14,607 nucleotides of DNA, taken from the NCBI GenBank assembly GCA_030426875.1, contig JAUHXI010000014.1, positions 1 to 14,607 on the forward strand. The letters run 5' to 3'. Origin of the DNA: a bacterium (GTDB lineage: Bacteria > Patescibacteriota > Gracilibacteria > UM-FILTER-43-11). How positions within the stretch are numbered: the stretch's first letter is position 1; each line of letters starts with the position of its first letter. Both the position numbers and the translations under genes were made by a program. Under the pieces are notes generated by a model. The model did no database searches, was not told the DNA's origin, and saw nothing but the letters and a program-made list of their open reading frames with translations. Shown here piece by piece: positions 1 to 6,345 of this stretch.

Positions 1-914
1 ATGTTCAATAGACAGGCCTGAGCTACCATGCCGCGTCCCTCCATTGCTAGCGCGCTCCATCTAGTCTTAATTACCTCCACTCCGACGAATCGGAATATTG
101 GTAGTTAAGCATTCAATGAAGTTTGCTTGGGCGGCTTACCACTGGTACAGGAATATTAACCTGTTGTCCATCGACTACGCATTTCTGCCTCGCCTTAGGA
201 CCGACTAACCCCACGTTGATTAACATTGCGTGGGAAACCTTGGGTTTTCGGTGTGGAAGTTTTTCGCTTCCATTCAAGTTACTCATGCCAACATTTTCAC
301 TTCCTGACGCTCCACCAAGCCTCTCGGCTTGACTTCAGTGCGGACAGGAACGCTCCTCTACCACTCCTACAATTAAATGTAGAAATCCGTTGCTTCGGTT
401 ATAGGTTTAGCCCCGTTGGATTTTCGGCGCAAGATCGCCCCGCCGAAGCGGGTGTGGACCAGTGAGCTGTTACGCACTCTTTAAAGGAATTGCTGCTTCT
501 AAGCCAACCTCCTGGTTGTCTAAGCAATCTCACATCCTTTGCCACTTAACCTATATTAGGGACCTTAGCAGGCGGTCTGGGCTGTTTCCCTTTCGACTAT
601 GGTACTTAGCTATCACAGTCTGACTCCCGAGATAAGAAACGATGGTATTAAAAGTTTATTAAGGTTTGGTAGACTTATTTCGCCCCCTAGCCTTGACAGT
701 GCTCTACCCCCATCGCTCATTTGCTCGAGGCTAGCCCTAAAGCTATTTCGAGGAGAACCAGCTATCTCTGAGTTCGATTAGCATTTCACCTCTATCCACA
801 GGTCATCCCCCTGTCTTGCAGCACAGGTGGGTTCGGTCCTTCCTCAGGTTTTACCCGGAGTTCAACCTGCCCATGGATAGCTCACTCAGTTTCGGGTCTA
901 GTGCATGTGACTGA

Positions 915-939
915 CTGACAACTACATTCTGACTGCCAC
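915..939 (-). repeat. 3' arm (rRNA sense) of the IVS-closing stem
   Basis: This 25-nt segment pairs with 1510-1534 along its whole length. Four positions are not Watson-Crick, and all four form G-U pairs in the RNA, so the transcript can make an uninterrupted 25-bp helix, the size of substrate RNase III cuts. Confidence 0.88.
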
Positions 940-1509
940 AAATGAAATCGGAAGAGCAAAACTTTGAACTATAAATTAAGATTACGAGTCTAAGCAGATA
1001 CTAATTCTTTTTTATTCTCAGTTTCAACCCCTGCTTTTTTAACAGTGGTTAAGATAGACTGATTGTATTTAAAAAGTTGTTTGACACATATCTCGGACTG
1101 ACCATATAAACGGTCATAATCTTCTTGAGACATGCGATTGGTATCATGCAAAAAGTCGATTTCTAAGAGCAAGCGGTGGAGCAAATCCACGGCCTTGAAG
1201 TTTAAAAAACGTTTTGCTTTGGGAGACCTCTGGTAAAATCCTTCTGCAATATTAAAGGAAATTTCCTTGGAGGTATGAATCAATTGATTGATTTCATCTG
1301 TTGAAATTTTATCATTATTTTTTTGAAGAAAATGATAAAAATCGATGGCCACTTTATAGGCTCGCTGATAAACATTTAAGTCTTTATACGTCATAACATT
1401 TTACTAGGTTTAATTCTTTATTATTATCAAGTAGTTAGCCATCAACCACATTGAATAACTAAAACTTAGTTAGACAAATGTTTATTGACAGCTAGCCACT
1501 TTGCGAAAA
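940..1509 (-). other. Intervening sequence (IVS) inside the 23S rRNA gene
   Basis: This block interrupts otherwise continuous 23S sequence. Its ends are the two arms of a 25-bp stem (915-939 and 1510-1534). It is AT-rich, unlike the rRNA around it, and carries one ORF in the same orientation as the rRNA (990-1394). There is no sign of a self-splicing intron core or of a homing endonuclease. In known bacterial IVSs such a stem is cut by RNase III, the insert is removed, and the rRNA stays fragmented; that behaviour is inferred here. Next to the 5' arm a small local hairpin (CACTTT with AAAGTG, about 1496-1512) could compete with the long stem. Confidence 0.88.
990..1394 (-). CDS. 23S rRNA-intervening sequence protein (four-helix bundle protein)
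   Basis: A 134-residue protein encoded within the 23S insert in the rRNA sense. It has the hallmarks of the IVP/four-helix-bundle family: an N-terminal K-D-L-x-V-Y-Q-R-A-Y motif (residues 4-13), four predicted amphipathic helices, and the signature S-F-N-I-A-E-G at about 46-52 followed by a basic stretch (56-63). A second helical pair spans about 64-120, and the C-terminus is charged. Length fits the family (about 110-135 residues). The family forms oligomeric helical bundles; its role is not established, with RNA binding or IVS maintenance proposed. Expression would be from the pre-rRNA. The ATG at 1394 has no clear Shine-Dalgarno; another ATG lies 5 nt upstream out of frame. The family is common in Leptospira, Coxiella, Bacteroidetes and CPR genomes. 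Confidence 0.93.
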   Translation of the reverse strand: MTYKDLNVYQRAYKVAIDFYHFLQKNNDKISTDEINQLIHTSKEISFNIAEGFYQRSPKAKRFLNFKAVDLLHRLLLEIDFLHDTNRMSQEDYDRLYGQSEICVKQLFKYNQSILTTVKKAGVETENKKELVSA

Positions 1510-1534
1510 GTGACAGTCAAAATGTAATTGCCAG
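1510..1534 (-). repeat. 5' arm (rRNA sense) of the IVS-closing stem
   Basis: Partner of 915-939. It starts just downstream, in rRNA sense, of the GGGCGTTC sequence that matches the E. coli hairpin around position 640. Pairing stops at U-U mismatches on both sides, so 25 bp is the full extent of the helix. Confidence 0.88.
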
Positions 1535-1700
1535 AACGCCCTATTCGGACTCGCTTTCGCTATGGCTCCGGGTATCACTCCCTTAGCCTTGCCACATACA
1601 GCTAACTCGTTGGCTCGTTCTACAAAAAGCACGCGGTCATCCCGAAGGACTCCCACTCCTTGTAAGCATATAATTTCAGGTACTATTTCATCCCCCTCTC

Positions 1701-1736
<36 letters not shown>

Positions 1737-2240
1737 GCTATCGATCACTTTGTCTATTTAGCCTTGGAAGGTGGTCCTCCCAGATTCAAGCCGGATTTCA
1801 CGTGTCCGACCCTACTCAGGATACTCCTAAGTGATTATTTCTATTTCGCCTACGGGACTATTACCCTCTGTGGTGGTCCTTTCCAGGTTCCTTTGACTAT
1901 AAAAATAATGACTATGACGGAGTCCTACAACCCCATTACCGAGGTAATGGTTTGGGCTATTCCCATTTCGCTCGCCGCTACTAAGGGAATCTCTATTGAT
2001 TTCTTTTCCTTGGTTACTAAGATGTTTCAGTTCGCCAAGTATCCTCTTCCCAACCTATGAATTCAGTTGGGGGTAACCGCCCATGACGGCGGCTGGGTTT
2101 CCCCATTCGGAGATCTACGAGTCAATGCCTGTATAACGGCTCATCGTAGCTTATCGCAGTTTTCCACGTCCTTCATCGGAGCAAAGTGTCAGGGCATCCA
2201 TTATATGCTCTTATTGTAACTTGTTACTAAATTTAATGAG

Positions 2241-2426
2241 ATCAACTAGCAATTAATGCTAATAAGTTGATTCAACATTGAAGCAATTTACTCCGCCCCT
2301 GGCGGATTCAGCTTCAATGAATATAATTCTGGTGATTACATTTGAAAAGATTATAGATTCTTACAGAACCATTTCTGTAAGTCTATAGTTTGTCATAGAT
2401 AATTATCCGGTTAAAAGATAATTATC
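2241..2426 (-). other. Structured 23S leader: run of hairpins upstream of the 23S 5' end
   Basis: Four strong inverted repeats follow each other just upstream of the 23S 5' end. They are 2241-2271 (ATCAACT with AGTTGAT, inner AGCA/TGCT), 2276-2319 (CATTGAAGC with GCTTCAATG, capped by TCCGCC/GGCGGA), 2352-2387 (nine perfect pairs CTTACAGAA/TTCTGTAAG, extended by six more beyond a 2-nt bulge), and 2398-2426 (the palindrome GATAATTATC twice, 9 nt apart). No tRNA or coding sequence is seen here. They are probably pre-rRNA processing or antitermination structures; the function is inferred. Confidence 0.6.
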
Positions 2427-2510
2427 GCCCGTTGCTTTCAATGATCAGGCATACATTCCCCTACTCCTTTGCAACTGAATGCGTTTTAATCGTCTTGAGA
2501 AGAGAGAGTT

Positions 2511-2577
2511 AAAAAAAGAGTGGCTCACGCACACTCTTGAAGTCAAAACATATGGAATCGTTTTGAGCTCAAGAGTG
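2511..2577 (-). terminator. Attenuator-like pair: intrinsic terminator overlapping an alternative hairpin
   Basis: On the minus strand, AAGAGTG (2538-2532), a 9-nt loop and CACTCTT (2522-2516) form a hairpin followed by a run of Ts (2515-2511), a classical intrinsic terminator. The strand 2532-2538 also belongs to a longer upstream hairpin, 2577-2560 with 2549-2532: 18 pairs with two mismatches and a 10-nt loop. The two hairpins exclude each other. The site is about 290 nt upstream of the 23S 5' end and about 310 nt downstream of the gene ending at 2889, so it could regulate the first or simply terminate the second. Confidence 0.55.
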
Positions 2578-2661
2578 GTCGAGATGGTTGAGTTGAATCA
2601 TCAGTTGAGGTCACAAAAAATAAATCTGGAGGAGGTGATCTGTGAGCTGAAGTGCTTTCAC

Positions 2662-2689
2662 ATTTTAGAGAAGTTTTTTAGGAAGTCAA
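2662..2689 (-). promoter_or_regulatory. Candidate promoter for the 23S rRNA transcript
   Basis: On the minus strand TTGACT (2689-2684), a 16-nt spacer and TAAAAT (2667-2662) resemble a sigma-70 promoter. It lies about 440 nt upstream of the 23S 5' end and before the attenuator-like hairpins. If active it would make the 23S gene independent of any 16S gene. Confidence 0.45.
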
Positions 2690-2888
2690 GAAGTTTTTAT
2701 ACTTTTTTTACAATGGGCTTCCGCTTTTCTACTTTTTATTGTTTATTATCTATTTTTTGAAACCCTCACAATGAAGAAAGAGTAGTTATTAAAAGGATTT
2801 TATAAAGGTTTATCGACCACTTCAAATGCCAACTCTAACGATAGCATTTCTTATCATAATTCTAAATTATAGGATAATTCAGCACTCA

Positions 2889-3149
2889 TCACTCACCAAT
2901 AACAGAACTATTTTCCGGCACAATCCCTTCTGATGGATCTCCAAAAAATAAATCAAATGAACTTGTCATATACATCAATGAAATAAAGAACATCAAAATC
3001 GCCACAATGACCAAAAGGGAATAGGTACCACCAGGTCCAAGTCGACGCTCAGCCCACTCAATATTACCTATAAAATGTTTGACCTGAGAGCGATAAACAA
3101 TCAAAAGAAAGCTCAATGCAATGCCAATAAGACCAAGGATTATATGCAT
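2889..3149 (-). CDS. Small two-helix membrane protein, unknown function
   Basis: I do not recognise a named family. The 86-residue product has two predicted membrane segments (about residues 2-18 and 42-62) separated by a polar, basic loop with the striking segment W-A-E-R-R-L-G-P-G-G (32-41). It ends in an acidic, Ser/Pro-containing tail (65-86). The ATG at 3149 is preceded by a TATAAT (3178-3173) about 24 nt upstream, which supports this start; there is no Shine-Dalgarno. The stop is TGA followed at once by a second TGA. It is the nearest gene upstream of the 23S gene on the same strand, in the place where a 16S gene would normally be. Coding is supported by the hydrophobicity pattern rather than homology. 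Confidence 0.75.
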   Translation of the reverse strand: MHIILGLIGIALSFLLIVYRSQVKHFIGNIEWAERRLGPGGTYSLLVIVAILMFFISLMYMTSSFDLFFGDPSEGIVPENSSVIGE

Positions 3150-3172
3150 ATTAATTTTATTATCTATTTTTT

Positions 3173-3178
3173 ATTATA
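3173..3178 (-). promoter_or_regulatory. -10 element (TATAAT) for the gene at 2889-3149
   Basis: The minus strand has a perfect TATAAT within GATATAATA, placing a start site some 15-18 nt before the ATG at 3149. No good -35 is visible at 16-18 nt, so this is a one-box prediction. Confidence 0.45.
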
Positions 3179-3301
3179 TCATAAATCTTTTATCTTGTAT
3201 ACTTTTTTGACTGAGAGACATCGTCCCTGAATCGACCTCACCAACTCACCTCCCACATTTCTTTAAACAGTGTCTATTTCTTGCTTTACTTGAGAGTGGT
3301 A

Positions 3302-3374
3302 AGAGGTGAGTGGTCTGTGATCAGTTTTTTGTTTTTAGCGAAGCTAAAAATACTTGGACTCACCACTCACCTCT
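3302..3374. repeat. Nested inverted repeat with a TTTTTAGC/GCTAAAAA core
   Basis: A 13-nt perfect outer inverted repeat (3302-3314 with 3362-3374, AGAGGTGAGTGGT and its complement) encloses an 8-bp core hairpin TTTTTAGC-GAA-GCTAAAAA (3332-3350). The word ACTCACC, in either orientation, recurs on both sides (about 3240-3255, 3305-3313, 3359-3371, 3378-3388, and again at 2885-2896). The same core with one base changed in the loop occurs at 11129-11147 inside a different outer repeat. The rest of the 290-nt gap 3150-3441 shows no gene. Confidence 0.7.
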
Positions 3375-3441
3375 GATCACTCACCACTCCTAGAAGGTTG
3401 TCGTACTTTAACAGGAGTGGGAGGGGGCGTCACATGAGCCA

Positions 3442-3951
3442 CTAAATAACTGGTGTGATCATGCTGGCATCCTTATTCTCTAATATCTTTAGCCGTTGAA
3501 CATCAACTGTTTTAGCATGCTGAATGGGATTGGAGATATTTTTTAAAACCACATGTTTTTCTAAAAGAGGGCTTTCCATGATAATATCCCCAAAATCAAA
3601 CACTTTACCAATTAATCCCTGCTGAACTTTGACCGAGCGAATGGACTGAAGGTCAAAGGTTTGCAAGCGGTTGAATAAGAAGCCCCGATGAGTGGATAAG
3701 GCATCGGTCGATACAACATAATAGGTAAATTGCCACCGTAAAAACATAGCAACAATGAAACACAAGTTGGCAATGCGCAAGATCCAAAAAAATGTAGGGC
3801 TTGAAAATTCCCCTGATTCAAAGAGAATGTAACGAGGAAAAAAGGCAATCAAAGCAAAAAAGAGTTCAACCAGAAAGATTCTAAATAGCAAAACTAGACT
3901 AGTTTGTCGCAACCGATAATTTTTACTTAAATTTTTATCACTTTTTTTCAT
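3442..3951 (-). CDS. Membrane-anchored bacterial PH-domain protein (bPH_2 / DUF304-like)
   Basis: From the ATG at 3951 the protein has 169 residues. Two membrane segments (about 18-38 and 54-71) are followed by a cytoplasmic bacterial PH-like domain (about 77-148). The domain's typical pattern is present: Y-Y-V-V-S-T-D-A-L at the start, R-G-F-L-F-N-R inside, D-L-Q-S-I-R-S-V-K-V, then G-L-I-G-K-V-F-D-F-G-D-I and a final strand V-V-L-K-N-I-S-N-P. Such proteins occur in many bacteria as YdbS/YdbT-like membrane proteins; the molecular role is not known. The frame stays open back to a TTG at 3993, but an extended -10 (3965-3973) lies inside that extension, so the ATG at 3951 is preferred, with a leader of only about 7 nt. 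It is divergent from the membrane-protein gene at 4119. Confidence 0.85.
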   Translation of the reverse strand: MKKSDKNLSKNYRLRQTSLVLLFRIFLVELFFALIAFFPRYILFESGEFSSPTFFWILRIANLCFIVAMFLRWQFTYYVVSTDALSTHRGFLFNRLQTFDLQSIRSVKVQQGLIGKVFDFGDIIMESPLLEKHVVLKNISNPIQHAKTVDVQRLKILENKDASMITPVI

Positions 3952-3964
3952 AGGTCTATTGGAT

Positions 3965-3973
3965 AGTATAGCA
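3965..3973 (-). promoter_or_regulatory. Extended -10 promoter for the PH-domain gene
   Basis: The minus strand reads TGCTATACT, an extended -10 (TGnTATAnT). The predicted transcript starts about 7 nt before the ATG at 3951, which supports that start over the upstream TTG. Confidence 0.5.
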
Positions 3974-4118
3974 GTAATCGTTCTGAGTAACAAATTTTTC
4001 CAATGAGCTTTTAAGCAGGCACAATGAATGCTAAGATTTGAATGAACGACTCATTATCTAAATCACTGAGTCAAAGTTCAACTAAAATGTCTGGATAATA
4101 AAATTTAAAAACAAAGAA

Positions 4119-4502
4119 ATGAATGATCAATACCTTCTTGCCGCTATCATTGGACCACTCCTTTTGGTAATGGGGCTTTCATTAACCATTTATTCCAAGG
4201 TCTGGGATGACATGATGAAGAAATGGGCAAAAGATTATGTAACTCTTTTTCCACTAATGGCATTGAGTTTGATTTTTGGGTTAATTGTCATCACAAAGCA
4301 TAATGACTGGCGATTGGACCCTTATTTGATGATCACCTTGTTTGGCTGGGGGGCATTTTTAAAAGGCGTGTTTTATTTTTTAACACCGGTAAAAACCTTT
4401 AAAGGGTTGGCCACATGGGCTAACAAGCCTGTCTTTCGAACTCTAGGCGGACTAGTCGCTATACTCACGGGAGCATGGTTGAGTTATTTGGTTTATTTTT
4501 AG
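4119..4502 (+). CDS. Four-helix integral membrane protein, unknown function
   Basis: The 127-residue product has four predicted membrane segments (about 5-25, 41-60, 68-90, 107-126) with short loops. Notable loop residues are K-V-W-D-D-M-M-K-K-W (27-36) and T-K-H-N-D-W (59-64). It resembles small orphan membrane proteins frequent in CPR genomes; I cannot name a family. The ATG at 4119 is used because no longer in-frame start is supported; the upstream AAACAAAGAA is at best a weak ribosome-binding site. It is divergent from the PH-domain gene (167-nt gap) and convergent with the next gene, whose stop is 3 nt away. Confidence 0.8.
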   Translation: MNDQYLLAAIIGPLLLVMGLSLTIYSKVWDDMMKKWAKDYVTLFPLMALSLIFGLIVITKHNDWRLDPYLMITLFGWGAFLKGVFYFLTPVKTFKGLATWANKPVFRTLGGLVAILTGAWLSYLVYF

Positions 4503-4505
4503 ATT

Positions 4506-5147
4506 CTATGATAAGTTAAGCGATTGACTTAAAGCAGTCATGCTCAATTTACCACGACCACTTTGAGTCACCTGCTTCCTCAGTGAGATTGGCGCAGGCA
4601 ATAGCCAGCCAATAGCAGGAACTCTCCTACGAGAGCCGGGCTTAAATCTGTACACAAAAGACACCCCTTCTTCATCAGCAATATTGTGATCAAAGAGATT
4701 TATATTTGCGGCAGCCCTGAGTCCAATTATAGGAACGTCTGATTCCGATGGCGTGTGCACACTAATATCAGGCAGAAAGACAGCGCGGATAGGAGCATGT
4801 TTTGACTCCGACCTGACCCCCAAAAAAACAGCAAAAGCATCGCGCTTCCGCATTTCAATGGCATGTGTATCTCTGATTCTTTTTATAGCACCGCATCCCA
4901 GAATAAAGCAATGAGGGATGTTTTGATGAGGCTCAAGGGCAACAAATGAAGCGCCTCGATAATGGAGTCGTAAGTGATCAATGACCAGGCCACCAGGGAA
5001 TTGGTCGAGAACCTCGAGTACAGCCAGGCGAGCATGCTCGGACAAACCAGTTGGCGTATTGGCAAATACGGCCACTGAGGAGGATGGAGGGGCAATATTT
5101 AACATAGAACTTGAGTTGAATTCACCTAAAATGATCAATGAAACCAT
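4506..5147 (-). CDS. Unrecognised protein directly downstream of tRNA-Ala
   Basis: A 213-residue ORF that I do not recognise. The frame stays open through the tRNA-Ala gene up to 5255, but that part is tRNA sequence, so the first plausible start is the ATG at 5147; a second ATG lies at 5105. The N-terminus is short and hydrophobic. The body is mixed alpha/beta in character, with a segment resembling a buried strand (F-I-L-G-C-G-A-I), a basic patch after about residue 160 (R-F-K-P-G-S-R-R-R), and a Ser-rich end. The ATG is only 16 nt past the CCA end of tRNA-Ala and no separate promoter is evident, so it may be co-transcribed with the tRNA from the TATAAT at 5271. Opposite-strand ORFs in the same stretch look like shadows. 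The length of open frame is the main evidence. Confidence 0.55.
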   Translation of the reverse strand: MVSLIILGEFNSSSMLNIAPPSSSVAVFANTPTGLSEHARLAVLEVLDQFPGGLVIDHLRLHYRGASFVALEPHQNIPHCFILGCGAIKRIRDTHAIEMRKRDAFAVFLGVRSESKHAPIRAVFLPDISVHTPSESDVPIIGLRAAANINLFDHNIADEEGVSFVYRFKPGSRRRVPAIGWLLPAPISLRKQVTQSGRGKLSMTALSQSLNLS

Positions 5148-5163
5148 TATTAAGGCAAATTTT

Positions 5164-5240
5164 TGGTGGAGTCTAGGAGAGTCGAACTCCTGACCTCCTG
5201 CGTGCAAGGCAGGCGCTCTAGCCAACTGAGCTAAGACCCC
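5164..5240 (-). tRNA. tRNA-Ala (anticodon TGC), CCA encoded
   Basis: The minus strand folds as a complete tRNA. The acceptor is GGGGTCT/AGACTCC, including the G3-U70 wobble that marks alanine tRNAs, discriminator A, then an encoded CCA (5166-5164). The D arm is AGCTCAGTTGGCTAGAGC. The anticodon stem CCTGC/GCAGG holds the loop CTTGCAC with anticodon TGC. The T arm contains GTTCGAC. In classical rRNA operons tRNA-Ala(TGC) sits in the 16S-23S spacer; here it is about 2.9 kb upstream of the 23S gene, on the same strand. Confidence 0.97.
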
Positions 5241-5270
5241 ACGCTGTCTCATCATTCGCCCCTACAGCAC

Positions 5271-5297
5271 ATTATATCGGGGTTTCTTTTTCTGCAA
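5271..5297 (-). promoter_or_regulatory. Promoter for tRNA-Ala
   Basis: On the minus strand TTGCAG (5297-5292), a 15-nt spacer and a perfect TATAAT (5276-5271) lie about 30 nt upstream of the tRNA 5' end. The spacer is short, but the -10 is strong and the distance suits a tRNA leader. Confidence 0.55.
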
Positions 5298-5337
5298 GGA
5301 AGATTTTAGCGGTCCAAATGAATTGAGTCAACAGCAT

Positions 5338-5916
5338 TTACAACCTTTCTGCCAAACGCTCCACCCGCTCTAAATACTCCTTTCTCATCGCATCAGAACC
5401 AAAAGGCACATAATACTGAGGATGATGGATGATTTTTTTAATCCCACAAAACTTAAGCACAGCCTTAAAACGCCGCCATGGAATGAGTTGAAAAATGAAG
5501 CGGTAGTACCAACTAGGGCCCCCATAACTTTCGATCACCACTGCTTTTTTTACTGGAAGCAACCCAATAGGCCGCTTAAAGCCAGGGATAATAGTTTTAA
5601 CATATCTGTAAGCAAAATGAGAGGTGAACACCCGGTCAATGAAACCTGCCAACATGGCGGGTGGGCGGTACCAAAAGGTGGGATGAATGAAGGCTAGGCA
5701 ATCTGCCTTTTTGATGCGCTCCTGATAACCTAAAACATCGTCTGCCAACTCAGCCCGAGGACTTGTGTCCATCAAAAGTGGATTGAATTCATCTTTATAA
5801 AGGTCAATCAAATCAACAACGTGCCCTGCTTTTTTAGCCCCTTTCTTAAAGGCTTGCATGGTGGCATGATTGAAACTTTTGGGGTTGGGATGGGTGTAAA
5901 TGAGTAGGATGTGCAT
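5338..5916 (-). CDS. Flavodoxin-fold NAD(P)H (quinone) oxidoreductase
   Basis: The 192-residue protein matches the Flavodoxin_2 family (MdaB, KefF and NQO-like). It starts with beta-strand M-H-I-L-L-I-Y and the flavin-phosphate loop T-H-P-N-P-K-S-F-N-H (8-17). A D-L-Y-K-D-E-F-N-P-L motif (38-47) follows, then A-D-C-L-A-F-I-H-P-T-F-W-Y-R-P-P-A-M-L (71-89) and G-F-I-D-R-V-F (91-97), the usual FMN/FAD-binding and dimer region. The strand K-A-V-V-I-E-S-Y-G-G-P and a C-terminal E-R-V-E-R-L-A helix complete the fold. Members use NAD(P)H and bound flavin for two-electron reduction of quinones or similar acceptors in the cytoplasm; the substrate here is unknown. Length is normal for the family. The ATG at 5916 begins exactly at the first strand. 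No Shine-Dalgarno is visible. Confidence 0.92.
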   Translation of the reverse strand: MHILLIYTHPNPKSFNHATMQAFKKGAKKAGHVVDLIDLYKDEFNPLLMDTSPRAELADDVLGYQERIKKADCLAFIHPTFWYRPPAMLAGFIDRVFTSHFAYRYVKTIIPGFKRPIGLLPVKKAVVIESYGGPSWYYRFIFQLIPWRRFKAVLKFCGIKKIIHHPQYYVPFGSDAMRKEYLERVERLAERL

Positions 5917-5968
5917 TGTGGCTTTGGTTATTTTTCTAGTTTCTATTATTCATTATTTGAAAGGAATT

Positions 5969-5993
5969 GGGAATTGGAAAATTTCCAATTCCC
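5969..5993. repeat. 25-nt perfect palindrome upstream of the oxidoreductase gene
   Basis: GGGAATTGGAAA and its complement, 12 nt each, are separated by one base. It lies about 50 nt upstream of the ATG at 5916, so it could be an operator or a repeat unit; nothing in the window decides this. Confidence 0.6.
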
Positions 5994-6000
5994 ATGATTC

Positions 6001-6029
6001 TGAAGCCTACATTGGCCAATGTTGCCTTA
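6001..6029. repeat. ACATTGGCCAATGT palindrome, first copy
   Basis: The 14-nt palindrome at 6009-6022 is identical to the centre of the long palindrome at 13968-14009. Flanking bases are also related (TGAAGCCT...TTGCCTT here, TGAAGGCG...TCGCCTTC there), so the two look like copies of one repeat, this one decayed. Confidence 0.6.
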
Positions 6030-6095
6030 TTTGCTTGAGCCCTTTTACAAAGTGATTCAGCAGTGTTTTTGATGGCTACATGTCTATTTTAAAAT

Positions 6096-6124
6096 CCCCC
6101 CTACCCCCCTTTGATAAAGGCGGA
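6096..6124 (+). repeat. CCCCCCTA-CCCCCCTTT-ATAAAGG repeat, copy 1
   Basis: This C-rich unit ends in a small hairpin (CCTTT/AAAGG). An inverted copy lies 130 nt away at 6256-6291. It resembles the short G/C-rich palindromic repeats scattered through many environmental genomes; that assignment is from memory. Confidence 0.55.
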
Positions 6125-6214
6125 AGTGTTTTGGAAATTAAAATGAATTAGACTTTATACTGGTTAAGTAAATGGTGACTTGGGAACTGGAATGACTTCT
6201 GTCATGACCACCCC

Positions 6215-6240
6215 AGCCCCTCCTTACCCAAGGAGGGGCT
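6215..6240. terminator. GC-rich hairpin, possible terminator or palindromic repeat
   Basis: AGCCCCTCCTT and AAGGAGGGGCT form an 11-bp perfect stem with the loop ACCC. A short T run follows on the plus strand (TTTG). It lies between two C-rich repeat copies and 106 nt past the stop of the Cys-rich gene, so it is likely a repeat unit that may also terminate transcription. Confidence 0.5.
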
Positions 6241-6255
6241 TTGACCTATTTATAT

Positions 6256-6291
6256 TCCCCCCTCTTTAATAAAGGAGGGGGGCTAGGGGGG
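6256..6291 (-). repeat. CCCCCCTAGCCCCCCTCCTTTA repeat, copy 2 (inverted)
   Basis: On the minus strand this repeats the 6096-6124 unit and continues into TTTATTAAAGAGGGGGG, making a long imperfect hairpin. It lies 55 nt beyond the stop of the Cys-rich gene. Confidence 0.55.
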
Positions 6292-6315
6292 CGTAATAGA
6301 AGTACTTCTCCTAAC

Positions 6316-6341
6316 GAGACGCGATGAATCGGCGTCTCTAC
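6316..6341 (-). repeat. GTAGAGACGC hairpin element, copy 1
   Basis: A 26-nt unit that reads GTAGAGACGCCGATT...ATCGCGTCTC on the minus strand and folds as a hairpin with one bulged base. It differs by one base from 8988-9013. It starts 4 nt after the stop codon of the Cys-rich gene. Confidence 0.75.
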
Positions 6342-6345
6342 AAGT

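Noticed and set aside
123..781. Short plus-strand ORFs at 123-332, 226-465 and 599-781
   Set aside because: They lie on the antisense strand of conserved 23S rRNA sequence and have no protein-like features.
940..1509. Group I or II intron in 23S
   Set aside because: The insert is short, encodes a four-helix-bundle protein rather than an endonuclease or maturase, and is closed by a simple long stem typical of an IVS.
2631..2650. GGAGGTGATC followed by GTG as a plus-strand Shine-Dalgarno and start
   Set aside because: The GTG frame ends after two codons (GTG AGC TGA), so it starts no gene.
2479..2760. Plus-strand 93-residue ORF
   Set aside because: It overlaps the hairpins and promoter of the 23S leader; its composition is shaped by the inverted repeats, and it ends in a low-complexity aromatic run with no family resemblance.
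5148..5255. N-terminal extension of the 4506 ORF through the tRNA-Ala gene
   Set aside because: The extension is translated tRNA sequence; the tRNA fold is complete and canonical.
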